Shown: in pieces, positions 56,765-64,000 of the stretch
Numbering within the stretch: the stretch's first letter is position 1
How the letters are laid out: each line of letters opens with the position of its first letter
Source: Streptomyces sp. NBRC 109706
GTDB taxonomy: Bacteria; Actinomycetota; Actinomycetes; Streptomycetales; Streptomycetaceae
Assembly (NCBI RefSeq): GCF_000974485.1
Contig: NZ_BBOM01000004.1
Coordinates: 124,001-188,000, forward strand
Direction: 5' to 3'
DNA length: 64,000 nt
Notes under the pieces: generated by a model
The model's database searches: none
What the model was told of the DNA's origin: nothing
What the model saw: only the letters and a program-made list of their open reading frames with translations
Translations under genes and position numbers: made by a program

Positions 56765-58048
56765 TCAGTCTTCGTCCTGCCGTGTCTCCGGTGGCGCGGC
56801 GAGCCGGGGGAGCAGCTGTGCGGTCAGCAGGGTGGCCAGCGCGGACGAGTCGCCGCCCGAGCCGGCGTCGGTGCGGACCACCACCGGCTGGGGCGCCTTC
56901 CCCGCCAGCTCGGCGCCGACCTCAAGACGGCGACGGGCCAACTCGTACTGCAGCACCGCCCGGTTGTCGCGGTACGCCTGGGCGAGGCGGGACTGCGCCC
57001 TGGCCTCGTTCTCGGCGGCGATCAGCCCGCTGCGGCCCCTGGTCTCGATCTCGAACCTGACCCGTTGGGCGTTGGTCTCCTGCTGCTCCAGCAGCTGGGC
57101 GACCTCCTCGCGGGCGTTGTTGAGCGCGGCCTTCACCTCGACGATGCGGGCGTCGCGCACCTTCTTGGCCCGTTCGATATCCATCTGGAGGCTGTCGATC
57201 CGACGCTTGCGGGTGAGCCCCCACTCCTGGTCGTAGGCCTCCCGCTCCTTGGCCACCCGCTCGCGGGTCGCCAGATGCTGCTGGTACTGCGCGGGCAACT
57301 GCACATCGGGGATGTTGCAGCCGGTGATGCGCACGCCGTAGCGGGAGAGCTGCCGGTTCAGCAGCTCCTGCATGTCGGCGACATCGGAGCCGCGCAGATC
57401 GTAGGCGTGCTCGGTGCGGACCTGGCGGGCCCGCTGCCGGATGGCGTCCTGTACGGCGCTGGAGAGCACCAGATCGAAGTTGCCCGCGCCGATGATCCGG
57501 ACGAAGAGCACCGCGTCCGTGATCCTGAACTTCAGGAAGAACTCGATCGACCGAAGCGGCACGTTCTCCCTGGTGGGACAGGCCATCACCGGTGCCGAGT
57601 AGGGGATCTCGGTGGAGGTGTCCACCACGAACTCGACGCGCGACCAGGGGTGCCACAGATAGTGACGCCCGGGGGCAAGCGTGCGGACGACCGCCCCGTA
57701 GCGGGTGAGGATGCCGTTGGTGCCCTGCTCTACCTCGACGATCGAGGACCGCCACCACCAGAGGACGCCGAGCAGCAGCAGCAACACGCCGAAGCAGTAG
57801 GCGAGTACGGCCAGCGTGTCATAGGCGATATCGGCCGAACCGCCGTCCTGGGCGGCCAGCATCACGCCGGTCAGCATGGAGAACAGGCCCACCCACAGCG
57901 GGGCGATCCAGCCCAGCCGCCTGCGGTGGCGCGGGATGATCACGGGGGTGAGGGTGCCGGCGTCGCCGCCGCGCAGCAGTTGGGCGACATCGCTCCAGGG
58001 AGCGACCGCCTCGGCGATGGTCGACCTGTTGGTCCGCACGGTGCTCAT
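56765..58048 (-). CDS. SPFH/band 7 membrane protein 2
   Basis: This 427-aa protein has two membrane helices at residues about 48-100 (LGWIAPLWVGLFSMLTGVML, then VLAYCFGVLLLLLGVLWWWR). An SPFH domain follows (VEQGTNGILTRYGAVVRTLA, then FFLKFRITDAVLFVRIIGAG and YGVRITGCNIPDVQLPAQYQ). A long coiled-coil (residues 265-390) and a polar tail complete it. SPFH proteins build ring or lattice scaffolds on membranes. The ATG overlaps the stop of its paralogue (ATGA) with GAGGAGGG upstream. The two probably form a hetero-oligomer, like HflK/HflC (analogy only). Confidence 0.85.
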   Translation of the reverse strand: MSTVRTNRSTIAEAVAPWSDVAQLLRGGDAGTLTPVIIPRHRRRLGWIAPLWVGLFSMLTGVMLAAQDGGSADIAYDTLAVLAYCFGVLLLLLGVLWWWRSSIVEVEQGTNGILTRYGAVVRTLAPGRHYLWHPWSRVEFVVDTSTEIPYSAPVMACPTRENVPLRSIEFFLKFRITDAVLFVRIIGAGNFDLVLSSAVQDAIRQRARQVRTEHAYDLRGSDVADMQELLNRQLSRYGVRITGCNIPDVQLPAQYQQHLATRERVAKEREAYDQEWGLTRKRRIDSLQMDIERAKKVRDARIVEVKAALNNAREEVAQLLEQQETNAQRVRFEIETRGRSGLIAAENEARAQSRLAQAYRDNRAVLQYELARRRLEVGAELAGKAPQPVVVRTDAGSGGDSSALATLLTAQLLPRLAAPPETRQDED

Positions 58049-59838
58049 TCACCGCCCTCCTCGTCGTTCCCGAACGGCTGCCCCGAGGGGGCGCCGAAGG
58101 ACTCCCCCAACGTGCCGAAGTGCCCCGTGGCGCGCGGATCGTCGGGCGCGCCTCCCACGTTCCGGTCGGCCGGCTCCCCAACGGCCGAACCGACGTCCGA
58201 ACCGACGGCCGAGCCGACGTCCGAAGCCACGTCCGAACCGGCGGCCGCGGTACCGGCGGGCGGTTCGGGAACGGTGGGCCGGTCGGCCTCCCGCAGCGCC
58301 TCGATCTCCGCCTGACGGCCGGCGATCCTGGCCGCCACCTCGGGCAGCCGGGCCCGCACCGCCGCCATGTCGGCCTCGCTGAACAGCTCGGCGCCGTGCT
58401 CCCCCACCAACTGCCTGGCCAGCGCCAGATAGTCGACGCCGGTATGGCCGTCCGCGTCCCGCTCGGCGCCGATCCGCACCAGTCGGGGCAGATGGTCGGC
58501 GACCTGCTCCAGGGTGTCCAACACCTGCTGCTGGTAGCGGTACTCCAGGATCTCCGGCGCCTCGGCGGCCGTGACGGCGCGGATGTCGAGCGCCTGGGCC
58601 TCCAGCAGCGCCGCGTTGGCGCGCGCCTCCGACTCGGCCATCACATACCGTTCGCGGGCCAGGGCCTCGGCGCGGTTGCTCTCCCGCTCGACGGCGGTGT
58701 CCATCTGCGCCTGGTACTGCGCGATATCGGCCTGGATCGCGGAAAGCGTCTCCTGCCGGGTCGCCAACTCCTTGGTCAGATCGCCCTCGTCCTGCTCCTT
58801 GCGCAGCTGGAGCGCGTACTCGTGGGTGTACGCCTCCTTGGCCACCCGCACCATCTCGGGGGCGGCGAGGTCCATCCGGTAGCCCCGGTCGCCCGGCTCG
58901 GCGTGGGTGATGTTGGCGTTGGTCAGCGCGACGGCGGGCAGGAACTGCTGGTTGAGCTGCTCCAGCAGCCGACCGGTCTCCTCGCCGACCATGTTGTAGA
59001 TGCCGGCGGCCTCCTGTTCGTAGATGAGGCTGCGGATGGTCTCGCTGACCGCGTTGTTCAGCTTCTCCTGGAAACCGCGCACGGCGCCCAGGGTGTAGAC
59101 GAATTCCACCGGGTCGGAAATTCGGAACTGAATGAAGAGATCGATGGACGCCTTGACGCCGCTGCGCGTCGGGGCCTCACGCACCGGCGCGTTGAAGGGG
59201 TACTCCCTGGTGGTGTTGATGATGTAGGAAACCCGCTTCCAGGGATTGAGCAGAATCACCCGGCCCGGGCCGACGACCTGCTCCAGCTTTCCGAAGCGGG
59301 TGATCAACGCATGGCAGCCGTCCGGCACCATCACCATGCCCTGGCGCCACCACACAAAGCCCACGGCCACCAGGACCATCAGCCAGGAGTGCGCGCCGAA
59401 GAGCGGGTTGGTCAGTATGTCGTCGGTGGTCGCGGCGACCACCACGGTGCCCACCAGCACCACGACCAGCAGGAGCAGCACCGGCAGCATGGAGAGCAGG
59501 GAGCGTCCGCGCGGGATCACCATCGGGCAGATGACGTGCACCTGTTGGGCCCCGACGCGGCGCTGCTCGCTGCGGTTGAGCGCCTCTCCGGCGTCGTCCA
59601 GCGGCACCGACTTCTGTTCCATGACGGTGTCGATACTGCCGCCCTGGTCACGCGCGGCGGGAAAGTCGCTGGGATCCATTCCGTCTTCCCGCTGCGTGGG
59701 CTGTTCCTCGCCCTCGGTAACGGGTGCGGATTCCCGGCGGCGCAGTTGGCCGCGCGCCTCTTCCCTGAGGGCCGTTCGCGGATTGGCCCCGTCGGCCACG
59801 GCTCGTGCGACGTTTCTTATCGACTGAGTTCGTGCCAT
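58045..59838 (-). CDS. SPFH/band 7 membrane protein 1
   Basis: This is a 597-aa protein. A charged N-terminal region of about 100 residues precedes two membrane helices (MLPVLLLLVVVLVGTVVVAA, then SWLMVLVAVGFVWWRQGMVM). The SPFH domain follows (VPDGCHALITRFGKLEQVVG, then IDLFIQFRISDPVEFVYTLG and QEKLNNAVSETIRSLIYEQE). A coiled-coil follows, then a tail with SDVGSAVGSDVGSAVG repeats. The ATG at 59838 has GGGGGG five bases upstream. It heads the two-gene operon and overlaps its partner by ATGA. Interaction or scaffold role inferred from family. Confidence 0.85.
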   Translation of the reverse strand: MARTQSIRNVARAVADGANPRTALREEARGQLRRRESAPVTEGEEQPTQREDGMDPSDFPAARDQGGSIDTVMEQKSVPLDDAGEALNRSEQRRVGAQQVHVICPMVIPRGRSLLSMLPVLLLLVVVLVGTVVVAATTDDILTNPLFGAHSWLMVLVAVGFVWWRQGMVMVPDGCHALITRFGKLEQVVGPGRVILLNPWKRVSYIINTTREYPFNAPVREAPTRSGVKASIDLFIQFRISDPVEFVYTLGAVRGFQEKLNNAVSETIRSLIYEQEAAGIYNMVGEETGRLLEQLNQQFLPAVALTNANITHAEPGDRGYRMDLAAPEMVRVAKEAYTHEYALQLRKEQDEGDLTKELATRQETLSAIQADIAQYQAQMDTAVERESNRAEALARERYVMAESEARANAALLEAQALDIRAVTAAEAPEILEYRYQQQVLDTLEQVADHLPRLVRIGAERDADGHTGVDYLALARQLVGEHGAELFSEADMAAVRARLPEVAARIAGRQAEIEALREADRPTVPEPPAGTAAAGSDVASDVGSAVGSDVGSAVGEPADRNVGGAPDDPRATGHFGTLGESFGAPSGQPFGNDEEGGE

Positions 59839-60428
59839 GAAATCCCCCCATCGTCTGTGCGTACATGCGCGGGTCATTGGACACCATGCACCGGGCCGAG
59901 GAAAAGCCGGGGGCATCGATCGTTACAGGGTTATCGATCCGTGGTGGGGCGGCGATCCGGCGGCCCTGGCCCGGCCCCCGGTGGGCGCCCGAGGCGCGCG
60001 GTGCGGTTTGCCCTGGAACACCGGGATGGGCGCCAATTGGCAGCATACGTCGCCCCGTTGGGCTCCCGCCGTGTGCGAACCGTTGACAAACCCGTGACAT
60101 GCTTGAAAACTCTGACTGCCGGCCCGCAAGAGATTGACTAACACAACTCAATTCTTTGCGAGCAGTCTGCAAGTTCGCGGCAGCCGGGTCGACCTGGTCC
60201 GTTGCCGCGCCACCCCCCACCACGACCGCACCCCACCACGACCGCACCCCACGACGACCGCCCCCACCCAGCCCGTCGACGTGCCGGCGGCCCCTCGGCC
60301 GCCCCTGGGACGCCCGGGCCGTACCCACACCTTCGGCACCCGCGCACCCGGACCGGCCCACACCCCCACAGCGGACCGGACCGTGGCCGCGCATCGCTCT
60401 GTCGCCCCCCACAGAACAGAGGACACCC
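59839..60428. other. 590-bp divergent intergenic region
   Basis: The region lies between the SPFH operon and the first beta-helix enzyme. It holds TTGACA at 60083-60088 without a clear -10. CTTTGCGAGCAGTCTGCAAG (60154-60173) has inverted CTT-GC/GC-AAG ends like LacI-family (MalR-type) operators. A 16-base unit CCCCACCACGACCGCA is repeated three times at 60215-60262. No gene supported. Confidence 0.5.
60215..60262 (+). repeat. Three 16-bp tandem repeats
   Basis: CCCCACCACGACCGCA occurs at 60215-60230 and 60231-60246 exactly, then at 60247-60262 with two changes. It lies in the leader of the beta-helix enzyme gene. Confidence 0.8.
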
Positions 60429-62339
60429 ATGAAGAGAAAGCAACGCGGCTGGCGTCTGGCCAGCGGCGTGTCCCTGGCCGGACTCGTCGCCGTCGGCCTC
60501 CCCATGGCCGCGACCGCCGCCGAGGACGCGGCGGACGCGGGCGAGAGCGGAGCCCAGGAGATCAGCCCCGTCGCCGAGGCGGCCGGCGCCGACACACCGT
60601 TCGTCTCGTACGAGGCGGAGGCCGGCGACTACTCGGGCACCCTGCTGGAGGCCGAACCGGAACGCCCGCACGGGCAGACCAACTTCGCCACCGAATCCTC
60701 CGGCCGACAGTCCGTGCGGCTGGACAGCACCGGGGAGTATGTCGAGGTCACCTCGACCGGCGCCTCGAACTCGATCGTGGTGCGCAACTCCATCCCCGAC
60801 GCCCCGGGCGGCGGCGGCGTCGAGGAGACGCTGAGCCTCTACGCCGACGGCGAGTTCGTCCAGAAGCTGACGCTCTCCTCCAAGCACAGCTGGCTGTACG
60901 GCAACACCGACGACCCCGAGGGCCTGACCAACACGCCCAGCGGTGACGCGCGTCGGCTCTTCGACGAGTCGCACGCGCTGCTCGACACCACCTACCCGGC
61001 CGGCACCACGTTCCGTCTCCAGCGGGACGCGGACGACTCGGCCGACTTCTATATCGTCGACCTGATCGACCTCGAAGAGGTCGCGCCCCCGGCCGCGCAG
61101 CCGGCGGACTGCACCTCGATCGAGGAGTTCGGCGCCGTGCCGGACGACGGCGAGGACGACACCGACGCCCTCCAGGCGGCCGTGACGGCCAACCAGGAAG
61201 GCGAGATCGACTGCGTCTGGATCCCCGAGGGCCAGTGGCGGCAGGAGCAGAAGATCCTGACCGACGACCCCGAGGACCGCGGCCAGCACAACCAGGTCGG
61301 CATCAGGGACGTCACCATCCGGGGCGCCGGCATGTGGCACTCCCAGCTCTACACGTTGACGCCGCCGCACGAGGCCGGTGGCATCAACCACCCGCACGAG
61401 GGCAACTTCGGCTTCGACATCGACCACAACACCCAGATCTCCGACATCGCCATCTTCGGCTCCGGCACCATCAGGGGCGGCGACGGCAACCACGAGGGCG
61501 GCGTCGCGCTCAACGGCCGCTTCGGCGAGGGCACCGAGATCAGCCGGGTGTGGATCGAGCACGCCAACGTGGGTGCCTGGGTCGGCCGCGACCTGGACAA
61601 CATCCCCGAGCTGTGGGGCCCGGCCGACGGCCTGGTCTTCAGCGACGTCCGGATCCGCAACACCTACGCGGACGGCGTCAACTTCACCAACGGCACCCGC
61701 AACTCCACGGTGACCAACTCGTCGTTCCGCAACACCGGTGACGACTCGCTGGCCATCTGGGCCAACCGCTATGTCCAGGACCCGTCCGTGGACATCGCGC
61801 ACACCAACACCCTGTCCAACAACACGATCCAGCTGCCCTGGCGGGCCAACGGCATCGCGGTCTACGGCGGGTACGACAACGTGATCGAGGGCAACACCAT
61901 CTCGGACACGATGAACTACCCCGGCATCATGCTGGCCACCGACCACGACCCGCTGCCGTTCTCCGGCGAGACGCGGATCTCGGGCAACGTCCTGCACCGC
62001 ACCGGCGGCGCATTCTGGGGCGCGGCGCAGGAGTTCGGCGCCATCACCATCTTCCCCGCCAGCCAGCCCATCACCGGGGTGGTCATCGAGGACACCGAGA
62101 TCTACGACTCCACCTATGACGGCATCCAGTTCAAGTCGGGTGGCGGCGAGGTGCCGGGCGTCGAGATCTCCAACGTGGTGATCGACGGCTCCGTCAACGG
62201 CGCCGGCATCCTGGCGATGGGCGGCGCGCGAGGCAGCGCCAACCTGAACAACGTCACGCTGAGCAACAACGCCGACGGTGACGTGGTCGTCGAGCCGGGC
62301 TCCCAGTTCGTCATCAACGGCGGGCCGGGCGAGGAGTGA
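60429..62339 (+). CDS. Secreted beta-helix glycan hydrolase, GH87-like with CBM35-like module
   Basis: This is a 636-aa protein. The signal peptide (MKRKQRGWRLASGVSLAGLV ...) is cut near ATAAED. Residues about 55-210 are a CBM35-like beta-sandwich (FVSYEAEAGDYSGTLLEAEP, then SVRLDSTGEYVEVTSTGASN). Residues 220-636 form a right-handed beta-helix (IRGAGMWHSQLYTL, HANVGAWVGRDLDNIPELWG, FRNTGDDSLAIWANRYVQDP, NGIAVYGGYDNVIEGNTISD). This pairing is typical of GH87 alpha-1,3-glucanases (mycodextranases), though other beta-helix hydrolases are possible. The ATG has AGAGGA five bases upstream. It ends at a strong terminator. Confidence 0.75.
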   Translation: MKRKQRGWRLASGVSLAGLVAVGLPMAATAAEDAADAGESGAQEISPVAEAAGADTPFVSYEAEAGDYSGTLLEAEPERPHGQTNFATESSGRQSVRLDSTGEYVEVTSTGASNSIVVRNSIPDAPGGGGVEETLSLYADGEFVQKLTLSSKHSWLYGNTDDPEGLTNTPSGDARRLFDESHALLDTTYPAGTTFRLQRDADDSADFYIVDLIDLEEVAPPAAQPADCTSIEEFGAVPDDGEDDTDALQAAVTANQEGEIDCVWIPEGQWRQEQKILTDDPEDRGQHNQVGIRDVTIRGAGMWHSQLYTLTPPHEAGGINHPHEGNFGFDIDHNTQISDIAIFGSGTIRGGDGNHEGGVALNGRFGEGTEISRVWIEHANVGAWVGRDLDNIPELWGPADGLVFSDVRIRNTYADGVNFTNGTRNSTVTNSSFRNTGDDSLAIWANRYVQDPSVDIAHTNTLSNNTIQLPWRANGIAVYGGYDNVIEGNTISDTMNYPGIMLATDHDPLPFSGETRISGNVLHRTGGAFWGAAQEFGAITIFPASQPITGVVIEDTEIYDSTYDGIQFKSGGGEVPGVEISNVVIDGSVNGAGILAMGGARGSANLNNVTLSNNADGDVVVEPGSQFVINGGPGEE

Positions 62340-62414
62340 TCGCCCACCACTGAGCCGCTGAGCGCGGTTGCTCGGCCGCTCCGCCGAGCGACCGAGCGGC
62401 TGAGACCAACCCCC

Positions 62415-62475
62415 GTGGCCCCGGGCCGAGGGTGGGGCGTCGCCTCCAGGACGCCCCACCCCGAACCGGGGCCAC
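62415..62475 (+). terminator. Two-part strong hairpin terminator
   Basis: The outer arms GTGGCCCCGG (62415-62424) and CCGGGGCCAC (62466-62475) enclose inner arms GGGTGGGGCGTC (62430-62441) and GACGCCCCACCC (62450-62461). A TTTT tract follows. Confidence 0.85.
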
Positions 62476-62689
62476 CCGGTTTTCTTGGGGGCGCACCGGT
62501 TTCCGACGTCCATCGAGCTTCGGGCAACGCCAGGGCCTCCGCCCGGCCAGACCGGCCCCAGCCGCCGGAGGCGCCATCACACGGCGGGGGCCGTGGCCGA
62601 CGCCGGCCCGGCGCGAGGGCTCTGTTCCGCAACGTCGAACGTCTTCCGCGCCCGTTCGGGGCGTGTCATCCTCCACCACAGCCATAGGT

Positions 62690-62706
62690 CACATACCTGA
62701 AATGTG
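62690..62706. promoter_or_regulatory. Imperfect palindrome before Tat-exported enzyme
   Basis: CACAT and ATGTG are separated by ACCTGAA, 23 bases before the start codon. Its position suits an operator near the transcription start. No regulator is assigned. Confidence 0.35.
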
Positions 62707-62728
62707 TTCACGTATCTGGAGGTTGACC

Positions 62729-64000
62729 ATGCATGCCAGCGGTTCGGGAAGTGTCGGGCCGGCGGTGGGACGTCGCGCGTTGCTCGGGGGCGCGATCGGC
62801 GTCGCCGTCGCCGCCGTGGGAGCGCCCCGGCTCGCGAACGCGGCAAACGCCGGGAGCGCGGCCGGCGCCGGGAACGCGGCCGGTGCGGCGGAACTCTGGG
62901 CCGAGTATGTGGCCGCCCCCTATGCCCATCCGCAGATCCCCTTCGTCGGCCGGGCCGGCGCCTTCGGCGGCACCGACGACCTGCCGAACCCCGAAGTGGT
63001 CGCCAACGCGCTGGACTTCGGCGCGGATCCGGACGGCGAGGCCGACTCCGCGCCCGCCATCCAGGCCGCCATCGCCGCAGCCGCCGAGGCCGGCGGCGGC
63101 GCGGTGCTGCTGCCCGCCGGGCGGTACCGCATCGACGATCTGCTGCACATCGGCGCCGACGGCGTGGTGCTGCGCGGCGAGGGCAGCGGCCGGACGGTGA
63201 TCGAGGCCACCCGCAGCCTGACCGATCTGATCGGCCGCTATGGCAGCCGTTACGGTGGCGACAAGTCGAGCTGGTCCTGGGCCGGCGGCCTCATCTGGCT
63301 CTGCCCCACCGCACGTTGGCGTTCCCTGACGGATGCCATCAGGGCGGAGAGCTGGCCCTTCGAGGGCTGGACGGGCAACGCGCGGGACGAGTATGAGTCC
63401 CTGACGGAGATCACCGGCTCGCCCTCGCTCGGGGACTGGACCGTCCAGGTGGCCGGCACGGACGGTCTCGCCGAAGGCGACCGGGTGCTGCTGCGGCTCG
63501 CCGACGACGCCGAGCACACGCTGCTCGCGCATATGGCGGGCGAGGTGCCGGGCACCGCCTCCTACGACTGGGCCTCGCGCACCAAGTTGACCAGCTATGT
63601 GCCCTACGAGTGGCCCTGCCGGCTGACCGCCGTCGATCACGAGGCCGGCACGGTCACCCTGGACCGGCCGCTGCCGCTGGACGCCCGCCCCGAGTGGGAT
63701 CCCCGGCTGACCACCCTGGTCCCGCCGCTGGTCGGCGCCGGCGTCGAGGGACTTACCCTGGTCTGTCCCGAACTCCCGCTCTCCGAGCATCTGTTGGACA
63801 CCGGCTTCAACGGGGTCGCGCTGCAGTGCGCCTGGGACTGCTGGGTGCGTGACGTCGAGGTCACCCATACCGACAACGGCTTTCTGCTGGTCTCGGCGAA
63901 GGGCTGTACCCTGCGCGACACCACCGTCTCCGGGCGCGGCAGCCACCATCCCTACTGCTGTCGGGAGGGCTCGCACGACAACCTGGTCGAGGGCTTCACC
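62729..64000 (+). CDS. Tat-exported pectate-lyase-like (Pectate_lyase_3) enzyme, 3' truncated
   Basis: The frame is open to the window end (424 codons seen). GGAGG lies six bases before the ATG. The N terminus VGRRALLGGAIGVAVAAVGA with twin Arg and an ANA cleavage region is a Tat signal. The mature part starts ANALDFGADPDGEADSAPAI then QAAIAAAAEAGGGAVLLPAG, the Pectate_lyase_3 opening. Beta-helix turns follow (LLHIGADGVVLRGEGSGRTV, WVRDVEVTHTDNGFLLVSAK and GCTLRDTTVSGRGSHHPYCC). It probably cleaves or binds a polysaccharide outside the cell. Second consecutive beta-helix enzyme in the locus. Confidence 0.8.
   Translation, partial: MHASGSGSVGPAVGRRALLGGAIGVAVAAVGAPRLANAANAGSAAGAGNAAGAAELWAEYVAAPYAHPQIPFVGRAGAFGGTDDLPNPEVVANALDFGADPDGEADSAPAIQAAIAAAAEAGGGAVLLPAGRYRIDDLLHIGADGVVLRGEGSGRTVIEATRSLTDLIGRYGSRYGGDKSSWSWAGGLIWLCPTARWRSLTDAIRAESWPFEGWTGNARDEYESLTEITGSPSLGDWTVQVAGTDGLAEGDRVLLRLADDAEHTLLAHMAGEVPGTASYDWASRTKLTSYVPYEWPCRLTAVDHEAGTVTLDRPLPLDARPEWDPRLTTLVPPLVGAGVEGLTLVCPELPLSEHLLDTGFNGVALQCAWDCWVRDVEVTHTDNGFLLVSAKGCTLRDTTVSGRGSHHPYCCREGSHDNLVEGFT

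Larger units (their letters stand above)
62340..62728. other. 389-bp intergenic region
   Basis: This region holds the terminator at 62415-62475 and, near the next gene, the imperfect palindrome CACAT-N7-ATGTG (62690-62706) that may be part of a promoter or operator. The stretch between them shows no supported gene. Confidence 0.4.

Noticed and set aside
58120..60141. + strand frame opposite the SPFH gene and into the intergenic region
   Set aside because: No Shine-Dalgarno, no domain, and the SPFH fold on the minus strand is clear.
60138..62513. 791-codon antisense frame opposite the beta-helix enzyme
   Set aside because: Val/Asp/Gly-rich shadow; crosses intergenic DNA and the terminator.

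Overview
The window looks like chromosomal DNA from a Streptomyces-like actinomycete. It is very GC-rich with strong GC3 bias and uses many GTG starts. Genes overlap by ATGA/GTGA, TTA leucine codons are rare, and family content is typical of the group: an AfsR-type SARP, an XRE regulator with a TPR-like tail, a Tad pilus locus, an Mrp antiporter, SAM-dependent methyltransferases of the DUF574 type and Tat-exported carbohydrate enzymes. I saw no rRNA, tRNA, CRISPR array, insertion sequence or phage genes.

Region 1 (1-8 kb). The 3' two thirds or more of a type VII secretion (EccC-type) ATPase ends at a strong hairpin. This hairpin is shared with a convergent five-gene operon of small proteins: two paralogues with degenerate Nudix boxes and three short proteins, two of them Cys/His-rich and DUF7848-like. 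Upstream of that operon, in the same direction, is an XRE regulator. A HAD phosphatase and an apparently leaderless GNAT acetyltransferase follow.

Region 2 (8-19 kb). Two paralogous RHS/YD-repeat polymorphic toxins of about 1,510-1,520 aa share a WXG-like helical N terminus and a membrane-active segment. Each ends in a different C-terminal toxin domain, and each is followed by its own small candidate immunity gene. A VOC-family gene lies between them. The nearby type VII ATPase is a plausible export route.

Region 3 (19-34 kb). A lipoprotein plus secreted-protein gene pair occurs twice with the same promoter, flanking a 100-aa gene and a methyltransferase. The two secreted proteins share an almost identical 549-bp 3' tract. 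This leads into a Tad/Flp pilus operon (SAF/CpaB, CpaE-like, CpaF ATPase, TadB, TadC, three prepilin-like proteins, TadG-like) that ends in a 990-aa membrane LysM/BTAD protein.

Region 4 (33-41 kb). Here are a P-loop kinase, a divergent TetR/RibD-type reductase pair with a readable operator, an ABC exporter, a secreted SGNH esterase, an aldo/keto reductase, and a secreted alginate-lyase-family enzyme whose promoter carries a chitinase-type DasR box.

Region 5 (41-50 kb). A complete Mrp cation/proton antiporter operon (A/B fused, then C, D, E, F, G) has 4-bp overlaps throughout. It is followed by a small Cys-rich protein, a DUF574-type methyltransferase, and an SDR/TetR divergent pair with three operator half-sites.

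Region 6 (50-64 kb). A TTA-containing AfsR-like SARP has a small secreted-looking peptide gene downstream. Then come an ornithine-cyclodeaminase-like gene, a Pr6Pr-like membrane protein, a DinB-type protein, two overlapping SPFH membrane proteins and two exported beta-helix carbohydrate enzymes. The second enzyme carries a twin-arginine signal and runs off the window.

The best candidates for undescribed biology are the two C-terminal toxin/immunity modules, the XRE-linked small-protein operon, and the duplicated lipoprotein/secreted pair beside the Tad pilus genes. All functions are inferred from sequence reading; no searches were run.
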